From Amoeboaphelidium protococcarum (lineage: Eukaryota; Aphelidiomycota; Aphelidea), in the NCBI GenBank assembly GCA_023515745.1, contig JALECJ010000257.1:1118687-1182686 (forward strand): 64,000 nt of DNA, read 5' to 3'. This document shows, piece by piece, positions 25,969 through 37,200 of the stretch (positions are counted from its first letter, which is position 1; each line of letters starts with the position of its first letter). Both the position numbers and the translations under genes were made by a program. A model generated the notes under the pieces. The model ran no database searches, was not told where the DNA came from, and was given only the letters and a program-made list of their open reading frames with translations.

Positions 25969-26347
25969 ATGACAGATGAGTAGAGTTGATCACTAGTCAG
26001 CCAATGTGTGGCACTGCTCGATCAGTCGTCCCCTTGGTGACGCACACTCGGCGCGATGAAGTTTCAGCCCATTTGAAACACTTCACAACGATCTGATGCA
26101 CTGGTGAGTTTTTTATGCTCTTTAATGCATCTTTATTACTTGACTTTAATTGGTTAGTTGGACTAATCTATATTAATGTGATAATGTCAGCTTGAAAACA
26201 ATTTTTGGTCCAAGTACTTCAAACATCTATCAATCAATGACGCGATGTCATGAATTTCGTAGTCCAAACTTATAACAAAGACGGAAAATACTTACAAAAT
26301 TCGCCGCATTATCGTTGTATAAAAAGTCTATTCAAAGATTCTATCAA
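25969..26347. other. Intergenic region upstream of the lipase gene
   Basis: About 380 bp between two minus-strand genes, holding the lipase promoter and the 3' end of the GH5 transcript. It has AT-rich tracts, a TGTATAAAAAG at about 26317-26327 and one GACGCG. No gene is seen. Confidence 0.5.
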
Positions 26348-28993
26348 TCAAAAAACATTTAACGCGCTTAAAACCAACTGTTTAGCTTATCGCTTTGACA
26401 GACGTTTAATAGTAATTGCCTAATTACCATGGGGCACTGTGCCGTCATGAACAAACGATACAATCTGCTATTGGAAGCAATACGACCAACTACCACTGGA
26501 TACTTCCACCACAAACATGGGCTAATCCATTTCTACTAAAGCCAAAAGTTAATCCACCGAAGTCACTGTAAACTAATTTCCTTATGCCTGAGTTGGAGTG
26601 AAAGACGGCGACTTGCGATGTGCAGCGACTTGTGCAACCAGAAAGTCGATAGGCACACCATAGTGATGCAACGGAACAAATACTTCAGTAGCTGTCTGTT
26701 ATTAAGTCTTGCTGACGTCGCCAGTGGATTGGCTAACAAACTATAAACGGAATGACTTTTCAGTAGACTAGCTATCAAAAGACTAGCTGGTAGGGATGCC
26801 GCACACTTTTCTCGCGTATGGTCGGAGAAATGCATCAAGTGCTCTAGCACCTTTGTTCAACTCTGAAGATGGATGCTCTTCACTCGGTAATTTTACAGGC
26901 GATGTTGCGCATCGTTCACGTCCTCTAGAGATGGGAGCAAATTGGAAAGAGGTGTGTTCTCTTCCCAATTGCGCATCATCAGACTTTAGAGACACATAAG
27001 CAGAGTCCGCATCTTGAGCTTAAGAGTCAATTCTCTTCAACTTCTCAGCCGCATTGTCGTAAAAGTAGTCATCTTTGGACCATAAGGAAAGATCTTCTCC
27101 ATTCCACTAATCGCCCCACTTGTGGCAATTTGATGAACAGTAATTCCACAGGGTAAAGTTTAGTAAATTCTTCTCAAGTCCGAACATGTTGGCATCAAGA
27201 GCATTACGCTGCTTTTAATACACATTTTTCGGCTTCCAACAGTCCATAAACGACTAAACCAAAGGCAACTTGGATGCGCGTTATGTAGTTTCATTTCTCC
27301 TGCGCTTGTATGCATTTTTATTATCCATATCAAAGGGAATACCAATTTCACCAATCAAAGTCGGAACTTCACCCAAACGCTCAACACCATCACCAGTGAT
27401 AGTCCTCAGCTGACCTGCAAAGTTATTCTTCACACCATTAAACCCGAGACTAATTGAATTTAGAATTGTAGCGTATTTATTACGCTTAAAGCCGACATAG
27501 TCTACAGTCCACCATTTGGAAAATGATTTATTCATAAGAGTTATGCCATCATACCAGTGAGGCGCAAATACAAGTCGATGATGAAGAGTGTCTAATTCCT
27601 TTTTCCAATGCGGAGGATTTTCCATGACTGGAGGCTCGAAAAATATAATGGCATTCTGATGCTCTGCGCGAACTTATTTAATAAAAGCCTTCGTAAATGG
27701 AAACCAGAACTGATCAACAGCATCCACAACCTTGCCATTAACTTTAAAGAAATACTGATCATCAATTACACTCTAAGTGGCAAGATCGTATACTCCATGA
27801 GCTTCGTACGGACATTGGAATCCATCTTTCCATACACGCAGCTACTTTGAATTTAACACAACTTTACCAGCCTTTCGCGGACCTAATGCACCGAATTTAT
27901 AGTAGTCAACTTTAATCGACAAACCTTATCCTACCAACATACTCTACAGAAAAGTCGGAGCACATCCACTCTTTAAATCTATACTCTTCGGGATAGACTT
28001 CAAAGTGTCATGGCCAATGAGTCCAGGCGACGGCTCATTTAACGTATCATAGCCAACTACGATAGAGTCAAGTAAATCTCCAGCAGATTCTCTGATACGC
28101 CGAATTAAATGACAGATGCTCTCCATATAATGTCGCTGTAGATAATCCTGAACCGGCTCTAGTTACTCATACGCGTACTCAAATGGGGATTAGTTCTTGT
28201 ACTTGATGTACTGCTCAGGTGTCAGTATAATCATGCGGTCAAGATTAGAATCTGCGGCACTCTTCAACACGAAGCAGCGAGGCAGAAACTAATTACCACC
28301 AAAGAAGAGTGTGAACATGGTAAAACATCCCAATTTTTGATAATTAGTCGGCCAGATCATCTTGGGATACTTTTCAAGATCCTCACCAGTACGAGGCTTC
28401 CAAGTGTTATGAACAATGGCACATCCAACACTATCATCAGTCAGCACACGTAAATCAAACCCAACCAACTCCAAAGTCCAAATAGGAGCACCGCTTCCAC
28501 CAGTAAATCTACTCCAGCAATCCTGATGCGGGTCGATGAACACTTTGATACCGCCAATGGACTTGATGATCTGTAGTACTTGAATCAAATATGCAATATA
28601 ATCTTCATCAAACTGACCAGGACCTGCATGCTCTATAGCCTCCCAGGTTATGCAAAATCTCATAAAATTAAAGCCCCAGTTCTTCAGGCGCGTCAAATGC
28701 TCGTAAGCTTCATCCAACGGGAAGGGGCGCCCCACGAATGACACACTGCGGTGATCAAACCAAGAAGCTTCCATTGAGCCAAAATCTAATTCTTAAGACG
28801 GACGGCCATGAGTGGTGGATGCCACCATTGGGTAGGTTGGCAATTTAGCTGAGCCAGACAGATTCACACCTCTCAAATTTATAACTCTTCCAGCACCATC
28901 TTTGAAATACTTTCCATCAATGAATAACGCATCACCAGGCAATTATTATTTTACATCATTCTACATCGATTAAGGCATGCTTTCAAATTTCAT
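26348..28993 (-). CDS. GH5 glycosidase, Egh1/EGCrP2 (endoglycoceramidase-like) type
   Basis: 882 codons. The opening 'DGAGRVINLRGVNLSGSAKL' and 'LTRLKNWGFNFMRFCITWEA' are typical of the GH5_12 group. 'FIDPHQDCWSRFTGGSGAP' is its hallmark substrate-loop. The general acid is E320 in 'DTLNEPS' and the nucleophile E549 in 'LIGEIGIPFD'. The C-terminal block has 'LWNYCSSNCHKWGDQWNGED'. Fungal relatives (yeast Egh1, Cryptococcus EGCrP1/2) cleave glucosylceramide or sterol glucosides and are usually about 760 residues. This one is longer because of a Ser-rich stretch near 700-770. There is no signal peptide, so it is intracellular, as in the fungal enzymes. Both catalytic Glu are present. Confidence 0.85.
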
Positions 28994-29301
28994 TTTTTAC
29001 TTTAAGCTCACAAAGAAATGTATTAAATGTGGATAAAGAAAGAGTTTCAAACCAGTGTGTAATTATAAAGCTATATTTACAACAGCCACAAAAACAACTT
29101 TAAGGAGAGCAATCAATCAAGATTAGATTAAATGATGTTTATTACTCAGATTGCCAACAAAAATGATCTCAAACAAATATATTCGTCACTCTGAAAGAAG
29201 GAAACGATCGCGCAGATTCACCCAGATTCTTGCGAACAGACTTTTATATTACGGTCGTTTCTAAAGTCAAGACAGATGCCGATATACACTCACTGAGCTT
29301 T

Positions 29302-29340
29302 CGTTTCATCTGAGGAATCGCCGTTTCTACAGATGAAACG
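29302..29340. promoter_or_regulatory. CDC45: 11-bp inverted repeat upstream of CDC45
   Basis: CGTTTCATCTG at 29302-29312 is exactly mirrored by CAGATGAAACG at 29330-29340, with a 17-base spacer. It lies about 100 bp before the CDC45 ATG. The right arm ends in ACG followed by CG, making an AAACGCG box of the kind bound by MBF-type G1/S factors. It could be a paired binding site or an RNA hairpin. Confidence 0.6.
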
Positions 29341-29343
29341 CGA

Positions 29344-29365
29344 AGAGAACTTCTCTAAGTGACGC
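29344..29365 (+). promoter_or_regulatory. CDC45: AGAGAACTTCTCT palindrome and GACGCG box
   Basis: A 13-bp palindrome with a central C (29344-29356) is followed by GTGACGCGG (29359-29367). GAA/TTC pairs resemble heat-shock or nuclear-factor half-sites, and ACGCG is the core of the MluI cell-cycle box that drives replication genes in fungi. Function is inferred from the motif and from the identity of the gene. Confidence 0.4.
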
Positions 29366-29403
29366 GGTTTCAGGACGGTGCTCTGTATTTTATACTTCAA
29401 TTG

Positions 29404-29413
29404 TATATAAAAA
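29404..29413 (+). promoter_or_regulatory. CDC45: TATA-like element of CDC45
   Basis: TATATAAAAA lies 25-34 bases before the ATG at 29438. If transcription starts at the usual distance, the 5' leader would be only a few bases long. Confidence 0.45.
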
Positions 29414-29437
29414 ACTTCATCAATCTGTGTAAGCAAA

Positions 29438-31421
29438 ATGTTCTTATAGGAGCAAGAGTTCAATTTAGCTTATAACCATATTAAGCAATTTATCAGGTCC
29501 AATGCCAATACTGCTCTGTACATTGTATCACATGCAGATGTCGATTCTGTGTGCGGTACGAGAATTCTCACTGATATGCTTGTTGCGGATTTGCTATCAT
29601 TCAAAGTAGTCTATGTTGATGGGATTAAAGAATTTAGCAAGTTGTGTGATTCTGTGCTGTGCCCACTTTCTGAGAACGTTGCTGCCGTCTGTATATTCCT
29701 CGTTGGTTTTGGGGCTACCATCGATATTGCAGAATTTCTGCCTATCAACAGCAACACAGTTTAGGATGATAGTTAGGACTAGGAGTAGTGCAAATTTACC
29801 ATCTTTATTGCAGATACTCACCGCCCAATGAATCTGGATAATTTATTCTCCACTGACGACGTGATAGTTCTTGACGAAAGCGTCGGCCTTTTTGAAACGG
29901 AGCTGAAACAAGTGAAAGACGCGTATGATCTCATCTAACGGACTGATGGTGATGGTGATGGTGATGATGAGAATGAGAGAAGTCATGCGGGCAGTAGGGG
30001 CGAAGATGACAATCAGTCGGATGCAGATGATGATAATTATGAGGCCAAGTAAGAAAAGTAGCTTGAATGGAAACATGCTGCGAGATTGCTGGATGACTAT
30101 TACTTCTCCTCGGGAGATGTAGATGGAGAACTGAATCAGAAGCCTGTATCAATGATCATGTACGAAATGGCGTCTCAGATGAACAAGAACAATAATACGT
30201 CTTTATGGACAGCTATAGTTGGTTCGACTGCCTTCTACTTTAATATAATAGTGCACAATGCTGCTTCCATTGGAGATGGATACAACACTGTTGCTACTCT
30301 CCTGAAAGACGAAGTGTCTAGGCTAAATTCTAATTCTACACAAGAATATTCGTCTAGCGCGTTAGTGGATCCCTCTGCTTTGAACGCTGATGACCAAACT
30401 ATTTACTATAAACGCAAGAATTCAGTGTTGAGGCTGTACCGTTATTAGAGCCTGTTTATGTCTATGGTAACAACTCCAATGTTCATGGCTAAGTTTGCAT
30501 TATGGAAAGAAAGAGGACGAAGCAAGCTTGATAACTATATTGTTTCATTAGGACTATCTAAGGCTGAAGTTAATAGTCACTGGGGGACTGGCTTTAGTGG
30601 CATATCATTGCAAGAGCTAGAGGATAGACTTGAGGAAAAGGCTGCTGCGTTTGGTATTCTCGATATGTGGTATTCATCATTTGTGAAGCGTTTTGGCTAT
30701 AAATTTGTAATCAGTGCAGTTGATGAAGTCGAGGCTTTAACCTCGCTGTTGCAGTATGGCTAATCTGATGTTAAGCGTGGTTCATTTATGGCTTTCGATG
30801 CTCTGAGCAATTCCAAGTTATTAATGCATGGCGTCGAGATGGCCAAGAGCTTTAACCAGCTCATAACAAGCATGGCTATATCGGTGATCGAAGAGAAAGC
30901 CGTGAAAACGCTTAGAAGTTTCAGACTCTGCGTTCTACACGAAAATCAGTTTTCTACTCTATTCCCATAGCATCTGCATCAAAGTATTCCTAATGATTTG
31001 ACTCTGTTCAGAAATGTTTATGCTATCCGTCAACTTGGTCTGACTTTAATATCTGCAATGAGAGAGACTGTCAAAACGATCACACCTCTTGTAATTTGCT
31101 GTTGGAATGAAAAAATGTAGCGCTATCTCGTGGTTGGCATATCTGTGCCGCAGGTTGAGTCTTAGTCAAAAACTCCTAAGGATAGATTGTAAGAAATTAT
31201 GTACTAATCTTTAAATGATATTCATTCATGTTGTATTTAATTGTAGGCGATTTGATGTGGCATTTAACTAAACTATCCAAATTCTAAAAATCTCCGCGTC
31301 AAAAGACTCTTTCGATGGTGACTCGGTCGAGATTGAGAAGCCCGATCTCCCAAGATTTGTCGAGTAATTGCAAAGATTCCTTGTCTGACATAAATTGACT
31401 GATCTCTTAAACGTTACCTGA
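29438..31421 (+). CDS. CDC45: DNA replication initiation factor Cdc45 (one intron, 31201-31246)
   Basis: 646 codons after removal of a 46-nt intron. The N-terminus 'ALYIVSHADVDSVCGTRILT' is the DHH-like motif of Cdc45/RecJ folds, with the 'SxADxD' of the family. An acidic Asp/Gly/Asn-rich insert (about 165-200) includes a GAT/GGT repeat at 29943-29969. 'LWTAIVGSTAFYF' and 'SVLRLYRYQSLFMSM' match core Cdc45 blocks. The intron is needed because the frame hits TGA, while splicing GT at 31201 to AG at 31246 restores a good C-terminus ('MRFDVAFNQTIQILK' and 'FVEQLQRFLVRHKL'). Cdc45 joins MCM2-7 and GINS in the CMG helicase. Length is close to the yeast protein. Confidence 0.9.
31201..31246 (+). 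other. CDC45: Intron in CDC45, 46 nt
   Basis: Starts GTACTAAT and ends TTGTAG. It interrupts an ATG codon (phase 2) and its removal joins two clearly Cdc45-like segments. AT-rich like the other introns in the window. Confidence 0.85.
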
Positions 31422-31607
31422 ATTTGTTTATTTATTCTAATCTCTCATTACTTTAGCTGGGATTGTACCTTTAAAAAGTTTATCTTCCAGGCTATTTTTG
31501 AATTGTTTCAACTTTTAAAATTTCGCGTCGCCGTTAAACGAAACTTAAGACTTACTCCTTCACAGCTTATCATCGAAGCTAAAGATATATTTACTTGCAG
31601 CAAATCA

Positions 31608-32690
31608 ATGGTTAAAGATATATCTAAAATATCGCAGCCTATTGAGATAAAATCCTCTCCAACTCTGATGGTCTTATAACCTTCAGTAGAAAAAATCTCT
31701 GCTGGTGACAACAAAAATTAACCAACTGATAAAGTCAAGATTCCATTTACCACAAAGTTGACATGTGCGGCAATTGCAGGAGTCGTTGGTACCTCTCTTA
31801 TATTTCCTCTGGATCTGATAAAAACTAGAATGCAAAATTAGGCTAAAATGGCATCTCCTGGTACACAATAGTAATAATAATATCGCAATGGATTTGATTG
31901 CTTTCGCCAGATTGTTCGCCAAGATGGTTACTCTGGTTTATATCGTGGACTTTCCTCAAATCTCTCTGGAATCATTTTTGAAAAGGCCATCAAACTGGCA
32001 ACTAATGACTATGTGCGCGAAAAGTTTGCTGATAGATTAAATCGATAAGTGGCTCAAAGTTAAGGAAATTCTACTGCTGTAAATCGTAAACTATATGACG
32101 CTGATAATGTCCCTGTAGTGTATGGTATGATATCCGGGGCATCCGCTGGATTTGCCCAAGTTGTAGCCACAAATCCAATGGAAGTAGTAAAGATCAATGC
32201 GCAAATGGCTAAAGGCACCGCTGCATCGCCACTCTTCATTGTGAAAGACCTGGGACTTCGTGGATTGTATCGCGGAACGCCTGCAACATTACTGCGCGAT
32301 GTGCCTTTCAGTATTATATTCTTTCCATCGAGCGCTTGGTTCAAATAAATGTCTATCGAAGCAGATTTGAAGTCAGGTGGGCCGGGTAAGGCGTCATTTA
32401 ATTCCGTGTTTTATGGCAGCATCCTCGCCGGTATGGTGGCCGCCTTTGCCGTAACACCGAGTGATGTTATCAAGACGCGTCTCCAAACTAAAGCTACTCC
32501 TGCCCCTGATGGATCTGCTACGTCAGTTGCAAAGTACTAGAATATTCGTTAGACTGCAGCTTTGATTTATCGTGAAGAGGGTGTCAGTGCATTCTTCAAA
32601 GGCGCCACTCAGAGATGTATGATCATTGGACCGCTCTTTGGAATCACAATGTTGGTCTACGAGGTTCAGCAGAGGTACTTTTAAACTTGA
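31608..32690 (+). CDS. Mitochondrial carrier (SLC25) family transporter
   Basis: 361 codons with the three tandem carrier repeats. The Px[DE]xx[KR] signatures are 'PLDLIKTRMQ', 'PMEVVKINAQ' and 'PSDVIKTRLQ'. The G-x-Y/F-G partner motifs are 'GYSGLYRGL', 'GLRGLYRGT' and 'GVSAFFKGA'. The N-terminus of about 40 residues is hydrophilic. Contact-residue similarity ('TTKLTCAAIAGVVGTS', 'FEKAIKLATND') recalls the glutamate or aspartate/glutamate subgroup (SLC25A22/A12), but the substrate cannot be settled by eye. It should sit in the inner mitochondrial membrane. It follows CDC45 by 186 bp, with no sign of co-transcription. Confidence 0.85.
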
Positions 32691-32954
32691 GTACTGTATA
32701 TATGTTTTGATTTTTAACTTTATAGATTTCAAAATTTGATTTACATTATTGATTAAAAGTTTTCCATTATTGGCAATATCACCACAGTATAGTTCCTTGA
32801 CTTAATTTATTGATAGCAGCTATTTGCCAACACCAGCGCAACGTTGGATGTCAGGGGTCTATGGTTATTGGTATGCACCAAGTGCTGCGCCTCATAGAGC
32901 TCCTTTATTTTCCATCTCAATCCCTCACAATAAGTGCAATACAAAAGAATTGAT

Positions 32955-33887
32955 ATGGTCAAGTTGTATACGAGAGGTAAATAATTTTAGTCAAGATCTT
33001 TACCAAAGACTGCAGGAGAATTGCAATTGGAGCAGACGGAAGGTGTTTAGTCGCGTGAGTGGTATACGCGCGGTGGATAGATTTATGCTCAATCATGGTA
33101 GATGGCATAGAGTGACGACGTGTAGAAAGTCGTCATAAAGGCTGTAGGTATGGGCGACTATTCTGGCCGCTTTGCTTGTTACGTTCAGCCATTCCTGGAT
33201 GCTGGATATGCTGTTGTATCGTATGATCATCCAGGGCATGGAAGATCGGATGGCACTCACGGTCTGATAATGAGCTTTGATGATTTGATTGAAACTCTGC
33301 ATGCAGTCGTGTTGGACGTGAAGTAGGCATTTCCTAACGCGTCATTGTACTTGATGGGCGCGTCTATGGGCGGACTCATTGTACCTGTATACACTGTACG
33401 TCATCCAGAAGTGAAAGTCAATGCCATCTCAATGATTTGCCCTCTGATCAAGGTGCACGGTGAATCAGATCCAAGCTTTATCCTGAAGTAGGTGGCAAAG
33501 GTGATTAAGCGCATCGCTCCATCCATGCCTATCGCCGAGAGTGTGGAGGAGAATGTTCATACCGATCCGGCTGTGAGTGGCGATTTCGTTCAAGATCCGG
33601 GTACGTACTCCGGTGATGTTCGCGTAGCCACTGGCTTATCCTTGATGGATGGTATGGCTGAAGTTTAGAAGTGTGCTCCCTAAATGTCAGTTCCAATGTT
33701 CATCGCTCATGGCCAGAATGATAAGGTTACTGACGCAAATGCAAGCCAAGAGTTCTATGACAAATGCTCCTCTTTGCCGGCTGAGAAGAAGAAGATTGTG
33801 TTGTATGAAAATGGTAATCATGCGCTGTGGATTGGGCCCGGAGATTCCTGCTTTCATGACGCTTTACAATGGTTCAACGAGCATTGA
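32955..33887 (+). CDS. Monoglyceride-lipase-like alpha/beta hydrolase
   Basis: 311 codons. The frame is fixed by 'GVQSREWYTRGGQIYAQSW', a typical MGL start, and by 'GMGDYSGRFACYVQPFLDAG', 'VVSYDHPGHGRSDG', the nucleophile S137 in 'GASMGG', the acid in 'AHGQNDKVTD' and the histidine in 'YENGNHALW'. The usual HG of the oxyanion loop (as in 'HGLGEHSGRY') is replaced: the sequence reads 'KAVGMGDYSGRF'. It is cytosolic, with no signal. Family members hydrolyse monoacylglycerol in lipid mobilisation. The initiator chosen is the first ATG of the frame, just after an in-frame TGA. Confidence 0.8.
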
Positions 33888-34011
33888 TATTAAAAAATTG
33901 TTTTACGATTACTGATTGTAAATTATTAAATAAACTCTTGGTATTGAGTTGATATTGTTGCATCTTAAGAAGTCGCTTATTCTGGGACATCATGTATAGT
34001 ATAGAGGGGCG

Positions 34012-34025
34012 TTTCTCATGAGAAA
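34012..34025. repeat. 14-bp perfect palindrome TTTCTCATGAGAAA
   Basis: Seven bases each side mirror exactly around CATG. It lies in the spacer upstream of the WD40 gene. It might be a factor-binding site, and a hairpin is unlikely as there is no loop. Confidence 0.5.
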
Positions 34026-34263
34026 CTGTCCACTTTAAAACACCAAAGTACCAAAGTCGATTTAATTTATCGTCTTCCTTCTACTAAATGGGTCGTTGAG
34101 AAGGTAGCGCACATCGCATCAGAACATTTTCCGTTGAGGGATGTTTTCTCTCAGTACGCGCTCGGTATTGCCCGTTCTTTTCTTTTCCCCAACTTGAGAA
34201 GAGAGACTTATCGGCGTAATTATCTTAAAGTTTAACTACTATTTAACTTACCACGGCATCTTT

Positions 34264-34270
34264 TATATAG
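34264..34270 (+). promoter_or_regulatory. TATA-like element of the WD40 gene
   Basis: TATATAG, 30 bases before the ATG, at the same distance as in the CDC45 and dynamin genes. Confidence 0.4.
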
Positions 34271-34299
34271 AGAATTGAACTTTAGAGGAATACTTCATC

Positions 34300-37200
34300 A
34301 TGGATAATGACTATTATGTGACGAGACTAGCGCTGAGCGAAGAGTTGTAGGGACACAGCGGCTGTGTTAATAGTATTGCGTGGGATGATTCGGGAAGATA
34401 TTTGTGCAGTGGCAGTGATGACAAACATGTCAACATCTATGACATGTGGAGTCAGTCTGAGGATGGCACTGTTAAAGTTAATGGCGTAAATCCAAAGCAT
34501 CTTGTTCACAGAATCAAGACTGGTCATTAGAGGAATATTTTCTGCGTCAAGTTTATGGATGGTTAGAACGCGGTGATCTCCGGAGACGCAGAGTATAGAG
34601 TAGCGTATACTGACATCAACTAGTATTATAGAAATAATAAATCTCCAGCTGCCACTTTTGATTGCCATGCTAGATTTGTTAATGATGTCATTGTTGATCC
34701 TCTGAATCCCGCCACTCAGTTCTTCTCATGTAGTGGTGACGGCACTGTGAATTTGTATGACTTACGTATTAGGACCAGTTGCAATTGTAAGAGTAATTTA
34801 TCGCGTGAGAGGAATCTTCATTGTAATCGGCACACGTACATTGATGTTAACGTTGCGCCGGAGTACGATGGATGCGAGTGCTGCGATGAGTTCTAGATGA
34901 GGCCTAGTAAGTCTGCAGCAGGCATTGATGGTACTGGAGAGTCGATGTTCCGTTCAGATGTATGTTCACGGTAACATGGTGTTGGTGTCACCTCGATGGA
35001 TATGCTGTAGACTGATCCTGTCTATATTGCACTTGGATGTACCGACTCTTTTGTTAGAGTATTTGATAGACGCAAGTTGGATAAACCGGTATATCGTTCC
35101 CCTGCCGATAGTAAAAAGTATAAGCCTAGTAAAAAGCAAGTGTAAGGTCATTCGATTGATAATTTCCATCTCTATCCAAAGAGTCTGGATTGTTACAAAG
35201 GAATTTGTTATTCCTTTGCACCAAGTCATATGCGTTATGGATTGTCCAATGCTTTTGATCAATATGGTGTAGAGTTGGACTACCACGATCGTCCTATATT
35301 GCTTCCTAGGAATTAGCTACAGTAAAAGTATAAAGACATCTTTGGTGGACTGAATGATGAATCCGAGTTTACTAGTTTATTTTAGAAAAAGGTGTATGAG
35401 GATGACGATACTCAATACAAGAGCGTGGCCAGTGTGAAGTTTGATAAGTGTGGTAGATTGGCTGTCAGTTATTAGGAAGATGACATTTACCTTGTGGATG
35501 TCATGTTCACTGTGCTTGGTGAGAATGTAAAGTATCCACGTCATGAAGGTGCCTTCACTCCATTCAGAGGCGAGAAATACTTGAATTAGCAGAATCGTAT
35601 GGACGCACTGGAGAGAGCTAATAGAGCTTTCGGTGTTGGTTCTGTGGATGCGACTAATGAATTCCTGAGATAATTGAGATTGCAAAGGGAGGTGGCCGTG
35701 TAGGATCAGTTAAAGTAGTTTAAGACTTCGAGCAATAGTCTGTACCTACCTCTGTTTGATATGAAGCATATTTAGTAGTATGACAAGGATGTTCTCCTCG
35801 TTGCCAGTGGACATATAAACATTCAGACAATGATCAAGTAAATGAACTTTGTTCCAAACTATTGCAGTAAGTGGGAAGATTATAATATGATTTGTTCAGG
35901 GTCTGATGATGGATTCATATACGGATGGAAGTTGGACGTGTCGGATAAAGCATTGAGATTGGAAGAGCAGTTGCCTGCGTATTGTTGGAAGGGAGACAAG
36001 TCGATTACTAATGGAGTAGTTTTTAATCAAAAGTATCCAATGATGGCCTCCTGTGGAATAGACTCTTCAATTAAAGTATTCGAGCCGGTCGATGGTATTG
36101 CTCCTGAAGTTTAGAAGCTATCGATTGACGTCAAAACGATGAATTAGTTTTAAAGTGGATTTGAAATGACTGATTCCTCTTAAAAGTATAAATCATATTC
36201 CGAGTTGGTATCAGAGTATGATGCTGCTATTGATGATTTGACTCATTCGATTAATCCATAATTCCAACAGAATATGTCGCATGATGCTATTTTGAGTTCA
36301 ATATTGTCTAGCAGGATGGATGCCGATATCAGAGTACAATCTAATCCACCTCTTAGTGTATTGAACATGTTTGGCATGGGGATGGGCATGGATATGGAAG
36401 AAGAGTATTACGATGAAACTGAAGAAGATGAGGAGGAGGACGATGAAGAAGATGAACATCATCCTAATATGACTGAAGCTCAATTTTAATAGTACTTGAG
36501 AATGAGCGGAATTAATGCTGTCGATCCTGAGTTTGAAATGACCCACTCAGCTTATTTTGGTCCTCCCTTGACTATGGATTAAATTCGAGAGGCTGCCAGG
36601 ACTAATCCAGATGTCCTGTATTAGAATTCAGTGTCATAAGAGGATTGTCTGAGATATTTGCTTATGGGATAGGAACCTCAGACGAGGGGTCAGCGTGCTT
36701 CTCAGGCTGCTAGATAACAACAAAGAGGTGCTAATTAGCAGTCACAATAGCAGCGCAGTGGTGGTTCTAGTCAAAGAAGTACTTAAAGTTAAAGCGGTAC
36801 AAGCTCTGGGACTATTTAGAATTAAAGCGGCGCTAGTTAGAGAGCAGCTTAGAGTCAAAGTCGTAATAGTCAATCTACTGGGTAGTAAAGCGCTCGTTAG
36901 GCTCCAACTGCATAACAGTAGACGCGTCCTGCTTAGTAGAGTAGATTGAGAGAGATCAATCTGGAGTTGGAAGAGGAGATATTCAAGAGAAGCTGTTTGA
37001 ATATACCGAAAACGGAAGAGATGAGACAATATGTTGCCCTTCATGGTCAAGATAATATCTTTGAGCGAACTATCGACAATGATGACATTATGGATAGATT
37101 GTTGGCTAATGCGACCATTCGTGAGTAGTTTAAATTTATTCCAGGATTTGATGCGAAAGTGAAGCAGCGGCAGAGAGCTAATCCTGCTGCATTTGGTTTA

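Larger units (their letters stand above)
28994..29437. other. Divergent promoter region of GH5 and CDC45 genes
   Basis: About 440 bp. The half near CDC45 is unusually structured and GC-richer, with an 11-bp inverted repeat, a 13-bp palindrome, three GCG-containing boxes and a TATA-like element, listed separately. The half near the GH5 gene is AT-rich with nothing notable. Confidence 0.6.
33888..34299. other. Intergenic region, no gene seen
   Basis: About 410 bp between two plus-strand genes. AT-rich at both ends. A short self-complementary pair, TTTCTCATGAGAAA, occurs at 34012-34025. A TATATAG lies at 34264-34270, 30 bases before the next ATG. Nothing else is supported. Confidence 0.5.

Noticed and set aside
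31201-31421. CDC45 ending at the TGA just after 31246
   Set aside because: Using that stop loses the conserved C-terminus, which returns when the 46-nt GT-AG intron is removed.
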